Origin: Opisthorchis felineus
Lineage: Eukaryota; Platyhelminthes; Trematoda; Opisthorchiida; Opisthorchiidae
Assembly: GCA_004794785.1 (NCBI GenBank)
Contig: SJOL01008829.1
Span: forward strand, 710,118 to 774,117
Reading direction: 5' to 3'
Length of the DNA stretch: 64,000 nt
Shown: positions 23,084 through 35,000 of the stretch, piece by piece
Position numbering within the stretch: position 1 is the stretch's first letter
Layout: each line of letters opens with the position of its first letter
Notes under the pieces: generated by a model
The model's database searches: none
What the model was told of the DNA's origin: nothing
Seen by the model: only the letters and a program-made list of their open reading frames with translations
Translations under genes and position numbers: made by a program

Positions 23084-26000
23084 TTGCAGACGGGGAACTC
23101 CATAACATAGTTTTGGAGCGGCACGGTGAAATGAGGGACTGAAAAGACCTATTGAAGCGCATAATAAACATGATTTGCTGTGCCCCCATGCATCAGGCAT
23201 CATAAGATCGTGGCAGTCCCTTAATGCAGAGCCGTGTAGGTAAAGTTGTGTGCGTACTGGCGGTTAAATGATACATGCACATTTTGGCGAATAGTCAGCA
23301 TACAGCGAAGGAAAGTGAGGATTCATCATGTTCGTTTTTGGCCCTTGATGTATCGCATATGTCTGTCGAAGAAAATACATCAGCCGAGAAAACGGGATTT
23401 AAACGTAAGTTGGAAGAAATTGGTATCATGAGTATCCGCTTCGGCGAAATTCACAAGCATCGGCAGTTGTTTTTGGTCTTGATTAGCAAGAACATGAAAC
23501 AAAAGCTCTTTCAAGTGCGCGATAGGTTCTTGGTCTTTACTAATGAATGTGTCCAAACAAAGCGGTTAGTGCTGACGAGGTTGCCATCATTGTTACAAAC
23601 CCACACAAACTTACTGAGATTGATCATCTGATTGGGTTGACTGCAGGTTCCCATCCTGTCTGGATTCTTCTGCAGCGGAGACATCGTTGGGACGGGGTGG
23701 GGTCGGCCCCCCGCTTCTACCCATACGAGAGCGAAGCAGCAAGTGATGTCTACAACACGGTATACATAAATGGCATTGGGTCTGCAGATCTAAAGTTGAA
23801 TAAAAGCTGTGAACAAAATTTGAGTAAGACATCTTGAGTTGACAATTCTTAATCTAATTGACTTACTTTTTCCTCAGTGACAGTGAGTAGCGCCTCGCTA
23901 GTGGAATGTGCAAAGAGGAGACATGCTTACGGGGATCTCCGCAGAGTTTTATGGTCTTAACAGAATTGTGCCAAATAGTGCTTGCCACGCGGCTTTGTTA
24001 TAAAACCGCATCCGATTGATTGACCAGGTAAAAAAAGTCCGACCGCGCCATTAGGACCACGGCGGTTGCTCCAAATTTTGCACGATATTGTCTCCGGGAT
24101 CCATGGTCATTCGAAGTCCTACGAATAAGGAGTCACTTAACAATTTGCTCGCCAGTTGACAGAAATCTGGCACCGGAAAAGGTATCAGAAGCTTCAGAAA
24201 AGACCAACTGAATGCTACATACATACTGACTCCATACTGCTCCACCGGTGAATGCGCCAAAAGCGACGAAGTCACTCATGCTATCAAGATGTTCTCCATC
24301 CGTTTTGTGACAGGTATAGTGGCATGCAGGTTAATGTAAATCACACGCCTTCGTGAGATTGAGTCACAAGGCTCCATCGTGTTGTGGATCCTGAGAACAC
24401 CAATCTACTAAACTTCTGGCTCACTCGATTTTTAGGGGAACAAGTCAACAGATAATCACGAAGACGATTCGATCAGGCCTTCATCGATGCAGTCTAACCA
24501 CAACGCAAGTCATACCGACTTGCGTTGAATGAATTCCCAACTTAAAAGTGATTTGATCAATTCGAGTCCACAGTCTTGGCCTGACTGCTCCGGTTAAGTT
24601 TACACAGAAAGACAGCATGAAACTCAAGCTTCGGCCCTACTGGAACAATGCACGCCCTTCGTTGTACCAGAATTTGAACTCACGTAGTCTGACATGTGAG
24701 GTGGGTGTGTTATCGCACCACCCCAAATTAATGCGTCTAAACGGGCGAATATGTTACACCTGAGTGACGTGCGGTTTTGCTCGACAGCTATGGAGAACAG
24801 TAGACTTCCGGGGCGAGATTGCTCAATGGTTAGAGCGCGAATTTACTGATCGGAAGGTCCGTGGTTCGAATCCGACCTCTGCCTCTCGACTTCCCCTGTC
24901 TAGGCTTGGGCAACCTGGCAGTATCCCGGACCTCGTGCTTCCTTCTGGTGGCATGGCAGTTAGGCACCGAAAGGGTGCTACAGCTGAACGAGACCCCTAT
25001 TAAGTCTTTCCGATCATGCAATGTCACGGACACACTAAACCTATCGGGCCGTTATTATTACTGGCAAGTGGTTTCGGGTTTAAAAAACTTGAAAAGTTTT
25101 GATGTTTCCATGGTTAAGTCTGTTTTCTAATCTCTAGCGCTTTCACACATTTGTTCCTAAGGCTTGCAGAATCGAGATACGAGATTGAGACTCGGTTAGT
25201 TCCCATGTTTGATACACTTTTTATCAAAATAGTGACTGCTGTGTCCGCCGTTCTAGTGTTTGTTTCGGTAGTGACTCGAAGGTCTAGAGCTGTTACAGAA
25301 GTGGAACAGCGGACCTCATATACAGGTGGGCCTAAAACCTTTCATATATTCTCATGATATTTCCATCCGGATTGGGAAGGCCATAGCAGCTTTTGTGAAC
25401 CCGTATCACCTGTGGCGTAGGCGTGACATCAGCTTATCCGTCAGGGGTAGAGTTTACAATGATGCGGTGCGCTCCATATTATTACAGGGGTCAGAAACCT
25501 GGCCGCTGCGTGCCGAGGACGTCAAAAGACTTTCAGTGTTTCACCATCGATGTCTTCGGAGTATTGCCCGAGTCTGGTGGGAACACCGGATCAGTAATGC
25601 TGAAGTAGGTCGGAAGGTTTTCGGAAGAAATAACTCACCCACGATGGATCAACTGGTCACACTGCCTAGGCTATGCTGGTTTGGCCACGTGCTCCGTATG
25701 CCAGTCTACCGACTTCCTCGCACAACCCTGTGAAGGGTGGAAACGAGCCAGCGAAGTATGGAAGCAATTACCGGCAAACTCAGCTGCGTTGATCATTGTC
25801 GCCGAGACGGGACACATCAATGGCGCTCGTGCATCCAAGCTATTGCCTTCAATGCATAGCTCCCTTCTCAATTGTCCAACTTAAAAGTCCACTATTTACG
25901 CATCAATTATATCAGCTACCGCCTCCAATGCGCAGCTACCTACCCCACCTCCCCAAATCATCGGTGAACGAAACTGTGGCAGCTATAGCCACTGTATGAC

Positions 26001-29000
26001 AAGCACGCGGCTCTGACAGCTGATAAAGATGATGATGATTCTCAGACATCCTTCATCATCATCTTCCATTTATGTGAGCCAAGAAAATAAGGGTTTGGTC
26101 TGGCAATTCTTATCGCGACGGCAGAATGCATCTGTTTTTGTTCTCCTTGGAAAACTTGGGAACTTCTACCCAGTGATTAGTATAACCTAGCTATTTTTGC
26201 TGGCAGAAGTTGGAAAAAATGAGTGGTCGGCCGATGACATGGGGAAGAATAACTGCGAGCCTGACTATGGCTGGTTCCTCTCAACTTTCCCGTTTAAGGC
26301 CAAGAGATGTTGAATGCTTATGGCTGGAAACGCTAGGCAGTGTGGCGGAAGACATGCATGTGTTACATGGAAAATCTGCTTGTAAGGCGATTTTCCCTCC
26401 ACTATTAGGACAAAGCATGCTCGGTCCCCTATCGCTTTATTCTTTCTCGCATGATAAATTTCTCAAACGAATAGTAGTTGTATGGTAGCAGGGCGTCGAT
26501 GTTCAACAATGAGGCTGTATTGTTGAAAATAATGTTGATGACACTATGTGTTCCCCGCCATTCCCGGCTTATTTGTCTGATTCTTGTTTCCCCATAATCA
26601 TCTGGTACAACATCTGTCTTACTGTGATCCGCAATTCTTCCGGTTCGCTATGGAGCTAGGCCTGGAAAACGCCTCGCGGTTGAGCGCTTCGGTCCGACGG
26701 TGTCAGTTTATCCTTCATTTACAGCGTTATGGCAAAGCAAAAGTTTATGCGAAACGCGATATTTTCTTTCAGTCATCAAGGAATTCTGTGACAGCGTTTT
26801 TTGGTCCAGCTTATGGGGCAGAACTCAGTATTTGAATTTCCATCAAAAACAACTATCGTGGACGGACGAAATACATTGAATTCTCGACAAGGTGAACAGC
26901 CAAAGGGTTACCATTCCATAAGTTACACTCGTGATCGTTTCTGACTCGGTAGAGTGACTCTTACCCAACTTCATCTTGTTGTGTTACCTAAATCAACTAT
27001 GCTGAAATTAGGATTGCATCCGTCTGTTTTTGGCACAAAACGGACCATCGAGAGACATTCAGCGATAAAAATGTTCCGTACGCTTAAGGGTTTACGTCAT
27101 AAAGACCAAGTGGGCGACTGTGAACGAATTTTAAAATGCATTTACAAAATCAAGTTTTCCATGTCGGGTTATCAGGTGAAATTCACCAGGAATCGCGTGT
27201 TCTTCACACACAAGTTTCGCTCAGACCAGACAGAAATAATCAGGTGATCGACGGATACGAAAAGCATATGTCCCAAGGTAATGGTAGATCAATATTTGGT
27301 CTATCTCTATGGAAGTCACGTTGACAGTAAAAAAAAGGCTAATACACGCTTTTGATACGTGTTCCAGCTGATTTTGACAGCACACTTTTAGGTTGTCTAA
27401 AAATCCTCCCTTGCAAGTTTGCCGTGTTAGGATGGTGCACGCAGTCGAGCCCGAAACCGCACATGGTCAATGACGCTACGATTACTGGATGGTTGGTTAC
27501 TCAGAGTGTGAGTAATATGAGAGTAAGTGAACAAACTAAAAGACTAGTTTCACTTTCCCCGGTGCAGATGAAGACCACAAACACCAATTCAATCAATCAG
27601 TTGTAAGTAAACACAGTTCATAATTTCACATAAAACCGCAGCGATTCATGGAAGTGGATCCGAAGGAATAGCTATAGTTGGGAACGTTAACTCATCCAAT
27701 TTTCAGCTAGTAATTGGGATTGAAATTTAGAGTATGGTTATCGTCCTGTTAAGTACGGCGGAACTGGAAATATACTGTCACAGACCGAAACAATTAGTAT
27801 CATCTTCAGCAGTGAAAAGCGTGCGCACGTTGTACAGCATCTATAGTTGCCACAGTTTTCGCCGAAGATCTGGGGAGATAATGGTGGGTGACTACGCACT
27901 GGGGACAGCAGCTGATGTAATTGGCGCATGAATCCAGGAATGATAGTGGATTTGTCGTTTGGGAGATCTGCAGAAGCTTAGACGCATGCGCGCCATTGGG
28001 CCATACACATCAATGTCTCTAACAAATGATTGTCCCCTCGAGGTCCCCATCCAGGGGTACAGCGAAGATGGCTTTCACATTTGGCTGCCAAGTCATTGCT
28101 TGACCTTCACTGGTTCGCTTCTACCTTCAGCGTAGTTGTGCGAAAATGGCTGTCTGAGAAAGTCGTTCGACTAGCATACAGAAAACGTGACTAAACCGGC
28201 GCAACCTATGGAGCAAGATCAGTTCACCTATCGTGGGCGATTTATTTCTTCCGGAACCACGCAATGCACTTCAGCATTACTGATGCGGTGTTTCCACCAG
28301 ACTCCGAAGACTGCAATGGTCAAACACTGAAGGTCTTTTGACATCCTCAGCGTGCAGTGGCCAGGTTTCCGACCCGTATAACAATAAGGACAGTACCGCA
28401 GCAGATAAGCTGATGTCACGCCTACGCCACAAGTGATGCGGATTCAGGAAAGCTGCTCTGGTCCTCCCAATCCGGATGGGAAAATTATCTTTGGCTAGAC
28501 TACTTGGACTGATGCAGCTGCCCAGGTAGACAAATTTGCCTACTACCCAAATCAGTTCATCCGCAAGCATGAGGTTAGGATTCGAGCCCACCCAGTCGTG
28601 CAGCAGCACTCAACACTTTGCGGGTGTGAAGTGCATGCCAAAAAGTGAGGAAGAATTATCTAGATTATTTAACATTGTTTGCATTACAACGTCGCCAGAT
28701 CCAAGAGGAGTTATATTGTCTGCGCACTCGATAGTTGTGAGCGAGTGCCCTGAAAGTATTCCGACCCTACTGGCCATGGTCAAACTAATGAAGAAGTTGA
28801 AGAGGAAAGGCGGAAGAGCACAGGCTTGCTTAACACTACTTGATGTGGTGAACTCAGTCGGGAGCTTCCCATAGACTTTTACGCATCAGCGAGGGTTGGC
28901 GTGCTGTGCCTTAAGGAGCGTCAATAATTCATTGCTTGCTCCATAGGCACTGCCATAGTGCCTGAAGGTCCACAGAGTCAAAGGCAGTTTCCAAGTCGGG

Positions 29001-32000
29001 GAAGACAACCAAGGTTAGTCGCTGGAAGCGATGTCGCTGTTCCAGAATCTGTCAGAGGGTGAAAATGTGATCGATGTATCCTCTTGCAGGAGAATCCGGT
29101 TTGGTTTTCACGGATCGGCCTCTCCGTGTGTTCAGTAAACCTTCGAAGGATAAGACCAGTGAGCACCTTCGAGGCTACAGCTAATGCCTCACACAGTTTC
29201 GCTTGCCCTTATTGAAGACAAGAACCGTTGATTTTCTCCATTCTGCAGGCATTTTCTCTTCACTCCACATAGCGCCAATAATATTAGCCAGATACGTAAC
29301 CAGGAGCTCTCCCCGGTTGAAGAGGACTGGATACAGACCGTCGTGTCCTGGTGCTTTCTCACGTTTCGACAGGCATATTTCGCATTTTATTTTTTCTTCT
29401 GACGGGCGATTGAGGTTTACATTCTATTCGCCTATTTGCACTGTCTCCAGGGGTTGTATTGCAAGAGGCCAGCTAAACCGTTCTTCGAAGCGCTCGGCCA
29501 ATCCTTCCAGTTGGCGGAGCGCCCAGCATCTTACAGGGTTGCACACAGTACCTCCCTGTAAGTCAACATCAGAAGACGTGTTGTCCGGAAGGGACTTCAG
29601 TAGGTGGTCTTGATAGGCTTACTTCACATCAGGGTCCGAGAGCCTCTCAACGGCCAGACTAGATGTCTGTACCCTGCCAACTCCGAAAGGCGCAACGAGA
29701 AGTAGCAATGAACAAGCGAGCGATCCGAATCCACGTAAGTGTTCCAGAACGAGTGACAGTCATTAATTGACCCACGCCACCTATAGCTAATGGCGATACG
29801 GTCTATCTGTATTGCATGTTGGTTTGAGTGAGGGGGGCACCTTGTGACCAAGTGGCTTCGGTTGTTTCAGAAGTTAGTAGTGTACAGAAACCGCGTGTGG
29901 TCAGCACATAACTGCAACGGGCGTTCGCCGTTGTCCATGCAGCAACAGCTTCCGGATCACCAGAGATGAGTAACCGGAATCGAGCGGAAGCCGATGGATA
30001 AGTAAGTTCAACAATCGTACATTGGCCTTGAATCCTCGCTTCAGACAGACAGCCCACATCGGTGGAAAGCGAGTTCAGCGTACATGCGAGATCGGCCTGC
30101 GTCCAACTTGTTTCAGAGTGCGAACATTAAAGGCCGCCAGATGGATTGAGCGTCAGGGTCTGGAGGTGTCGATCGCCGTTGTGTGAGCGACGAGCAATGA
30201 CTCCGATTCGACCACCTAAATGTGATTCCAATGAGCCCAGACGACCGAACTGAGCATTGATATCGCCCGCGAGGATTACAATGTCGGTGCTTCTCCCTTG
30301 ACGAACGAGTCCGAATGAATCTCGATAGAAAGTATCATTACCAGCGACAGAACTGCAGACCGTTTGGGCATATACCGACATTAAAAACACTCTTTTTTAT
30401 GTCGAGTAGCCCTAAGCTTAGATTGAAGGGGATAACTGAAAGGTGTAAAACAGACTATTCACTAGAGTCCAATCCATTAAGACACATTCAGCTTTTGGGC
30501 AGGGTACAACTCGCACGCCATATATTCCACGAGTCATCGCTTTTGGATCACCGAACAAACGGACAGTGGAATGTGAACGAGCTGAGTTCGTCAATGGCAT
30601 TTTAAGATGCATGCCCACGCTTGGGTCTTGTAAGCATGTTTCACAGAAAAAGTAAACATCAATTTTAAGGGAGCATAAGGCCCTTGATGGTTCAGAAGGG
30701 AGCGATCATCTTGAATAAAGCAGAGTTCTCTAACCATTGGGCTGAATACCTCGAACAACAGTTATCGTGGCCACCAGCTGCCACTCATCTGGAGCCCACA
30801 GTTGACGTATAACCCTGGACGGTGAACGTGGAACCCCCTACGAACTCGGAGATTTACGACTGCATATGTTCTCTCAAGCGCCACCGAGCTTCTGGTCCGG
30901 ATGACCTCCCACCCAGATTGTTCAAAGATGGAGTGAATTCCTCAGTCAGCGCTTGTCTGATCGGTTTGCCTGCATTTGGGGAAAGGAGACTGTTTCAGAC
31001 AACTGGGGGTAGTCGGTCATAGTGTCCATTTTCAAAAAAAGGGCTCGTAGTGAGTGTGATAACCACAAGGGATCAGCTTAGCCACGGTTGTAACGAGACT
31101 GCCGGTGTCAATTGTGCTTCGTCGCCCTATGGTGACTCCTGAAACACTGACCCGAGAGCAGCAAGCGGGGTTCCGGCCTGATAGGCGATGTGTTGGTGGG
31201 TGCGTTGGGTTGGTGTTGGAGAATACGTAACGAGACGTAACGTAACGGTTGTGCAACGGGTACTTCCACTGAAAAATGTGTCCAGCACCAGAAGCGCGTT
31301 GGTTAGGCCATGTATTGCGTATGCCGAACCATCGTTTGCCGAAGAGAGCGCTGTTTTCCATGCCCAACTCAGAGTGGCGAAAGCAGAGAGATGGCCAACC
31401 CTCGACCTGGCAGAAGGGTATGAAGGAGATTACGAAACGTTTGGGTGCTATCGGTGCTACTCGCCTTCCAGGATGGGGACCGCGTGATCCCCACTGCGCG
31501 TGGTTGGAGACACCGCAAGATATGGCTGCTAACCAATGTCAGTGGCGATCTTGTTGTCAGTTTCTATCCAGATTGCCTGAATGAGTGTCTGGAGGTGTAG
31601 GCACCTCGGAATGATTATAGTAAGCTAGCACTAAGTCCCTTCCTTGTCCACATTTATTCTTCACAATAAGGCTTTCAAATAAATCATGGTTGTACGGCAG
31701 CGAAGCATCAGTCTTGAACACTGATGTCATGCTGTCCATGATAATGATGATGAGTCCCTGTTTGCTAATTTGATTTAGATTACGACCGTTTAAAGCGCCC
31801 AAACAGAAAGGATCCCGTGGACTTAGCAAGGTGTTATTTTGTTTATCGTTACTGTGCAGCAGAGTGCATAAGGCACATCGGTCGGAGGACTGACAACCGA
31901 ATGACTCGGCAGCGTTTGCCTGTATGGCGGAAAGGGGTTGAGGAGGGATTTCAGTGTACCAAGAGCTGTGCAAGCAAATAATACATCCCAGTTGCCCAGG

Positions 32001-35000
32001 TCGAGGAAGGGGGTCTGATTGAGGTACCCCACCTTGCGCCTTTGACTCAAAAGTCTGACCCACAAGGCAGAGAGAGAATGTAAGGTTTTCGATCAGGAAC
32101 CCTGCCCCTAACCTCTGAATGAAAAGTCTGACCAGAAGGCAGTTGAGCTATCTTTGGCGACCCGGTCCGAAGCCGATGACGCAAAAGTCCGACCTGCTAG
32201 ACTGCAGGGGGCTGGCCTAATCTGAGGGCGCAGGGTTTAAGATACAGGCAGCTCACTCTTGATGCCATCGCACACAGATGCGTTTAGACGCGCGTCGAGC
32301 TCATGGCAAGATTAAGTTGTTTTTCGACCGTATTAGATAGCTCACTGGTGGGCGATCGGAGTGTGCGGGTTTTAGGGCCGATCTTTTGTAGCCCGCTCTT
32401 CCTCGGAGGAAGACGGTGTTCCTGCTTCCATAAATGTGGAGATTTTGGTTGCCCGGGGAAAATACCTTAATGCCTTCACACTCCCATCGGAGAGGACATT
32501 ACGATCTTACCCCCAGACCGTATCCTTACACAATTACTACTCGCGATCCCGGTGGCACTAGTCTGACCATTTCCCTTTGATCCCCCTAGAATGGATGCAC
32601 ATTGAGGAACGAGGTTCCCGTCAGTGTAACCCGCAGCACTAAAGCCCGACCACCACGTCAAGATGGCAGCTTTCTGTCGGGGACCGGTCACCAGAACTTA
32701 ATCGTGTTTAGATGTTCCTTGATCAGTGGGGTGTTTGCAGTAGTGCCAAGTTCAGTGAACAAACCGATAATCACTTATTGTCAGCATTATGCAAACATTC
32801 TGAAGTGTTGCCTCTTCTTCAAGCTATCCAATGAATGACAGACAGATTGAGAATGAGGATCGTCGTAAACTCAACCATCATCCGAAGTGGGAATAAACAA
32901 AAGTAAAGCGACCAAGTCACTTCGAAACCGACCGTAGGGCATCAACAATCTAAAAGGTCATTGGGTGATTCACTATGGAACATTTGGGTGGCCTACGAGT
33001 TATATATTCCGCACGAATCTATAAGGGTGAGAGTCTTGTAAAGCATCAAGGTCACAGTAGGCTGGTGCTCAAACAATAAAATTTAGAAAATACCTCCACC
33101 TGAGAGAGACCATCGGCGCAGATGCATTCAAAAGTAAACACCACCAAGTCAACAACTAACTGAAGGACAAGACAAGGACAAGGACGTCGACACCTGTGTT
33201 CCACTGCTGTACAACCACAGTTTATTTTTTATTATCAAAAAGCCTAACGGTGAAAAAATAAGAGTGGAAAGGGAACGGACTCGATCTTCAAGTACCGCGA
33301 TCATTCTGGAGCGTATCTACATCTAAAAGAGTACCCAGTATCGTAAAAACCGTCTTCTTTGGATTCGAAGCTATAGTCTGTTTAGGTATAAGTAGACACA
33401 ATAAATAGGGAACGATGGACCTCTCGCTTTGCAGGTTCTTTCACAGACACTGCGCAAGAAACCCACACAAGCGACTATCCCATAAAGCAGGAAGGTTATG
33501 GCCAAACAAACACTAATTCCATCATATCCAGCCAGAGATCTCTACTATCTCGAGTGAGTGACCTTCATAAACTAACCAACCCGATAGGAGACTCTTGGTG
33601 TCACAATGAAGCCTGCAGTATAAGGCAGTGGGGCGTAGAGGTGCACAAACCGTTACACCAGGAGGAAATCCGCTCTCTTTGCGGCCATTATACTCATCAG
33701 TAACACCAACAGCGGTATTCGTGCTGGCCTCTTAGTGTTCAAGGATAGGTTAAGAATATCACGTCTTCAGCGCAGTAAAATAAAACACTGAGCATCAAAG
33801 ATATGTGGGAAACATAGCAACTGGAAAGGGTATGTCATTTCGGTGCGGATGCAACAGAAAGGCGAGTATGCGGACAAAAACGAAACCCTGCAATTGTTGC
33901 GAAAATAACTGGAGCTCCTACGTGCATGCTTCTTGTAAGGAACACTCGATATAGAGACTAAAGTAAATTACGACCGGCATCATTCTCGAGCAGTAAATGA
34001 TAAGACAGAGGTTCAACGCGATTACACAGAGAAAGATGCTTCTATGCGAAATTCAACGGATTTCGTATACACGGCATGCAGCACTAGGCATCGTCGACAG
34101 CGGCATATTAAAAGACAGGTTGATTCTGAGGCCAAAATCCATGCACGGACCGGTTGAAACATACATGTAAGCTAGTCGACTGACAGAAAGCCACGAGTAG
34201 TTTTCGAGAACGGGGAGAACATTGAGATGAAGCGGAATCAGAATAACTGTGTTGGTTTGGAGGAATCAACTGGTAACAAAAGCAAGTAACCTACTAATGA
34301 ATAGTAGATGCTCAGTTTTTTTTTCAAAACTATCCAGAATGAGCGTTTACCGCTAGTTTGTCGGTCGCTCCCCAAAAGCCATAAAGCCAGAGACTTGAAT
34401 GAGTAATGTAACGACCGGATGTATTGATCATTCAGCATGACTAGCCAAAGCTCATCACAGCCGAAAATTTAAGCACAGTGTCTTGCAAATATTGGTTAAC
34501 CTATGCTGAAAATCCGTGCCTAGTACACGGTTTATAGTTGAGTGAACCGAGCTGAGCTGAAGTGAGCTAAACCAAACCAGACCAAACTAAACCAGATTAA
34601 ACTCAACTAAACTAAGCTCAGCCTAGTTATAATTGGTCGTCACAAGGTCACAGGTATGAGTGGCCACGTGGTCAGCCGTTCAACTGTGTGAATATTCAAA
34701 CAAGTTCCATGGAATTTTCTACCTCAATACCTGCTGATGAGCCCTTACTAGGAGAGGGATGTGGAAACTCCCCAGGTCCAAGTATGCAGTGATTCATGCC
34801 CAGGGTTGGCCTAGACTCTGCCATGAATAATAATAAGTATCTAGCCAGTATTCGGAGTCAGTATACACACCCGCCTCTAAAAGTACCTCGGAACCAATGA
34901 TACTGACTAGCTAAGCAAACAAACACGCATCGATTGTTTCAGTGAACATGGGTGAAATTCGCTGGCATAGCATATGGGTACCCAGTATTTTGAGGTCGGC

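Larger units (their letters stand above)
27785..32700 (-). mobile_element. RTE-B, full-length but dead copy on the minus strand, interrupted by RTE-C
   Basis: From its 5' end at about 32700 it has a ~900-bp 5' UTR and the endonuclease start ([10 protein letters not shown] near 31790). An RTE-C copy interrupts it at 30685-31755. The endonuclease then resumes (LKIDVYF near 30670, [14 protein letters not shown] near 30290), followed by the linker and RT pieces (29613-28870), [18 protein letters not shown] near 28420 and the C-terminal/3' UTR end near 27790. Without the insertion its length is about 3.85 kb, like the + strand RTE-B at 55255-59401. Many stops and frameshifts are present. Confidence 0.85.

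Noticed and set aside
24810..24885. A tRNA gene
   Set aside because: A and B boxes are present, but the acceptor stem and anticodon arm do not pair, and the same SINE body follows in every copy. It is a SINE head.
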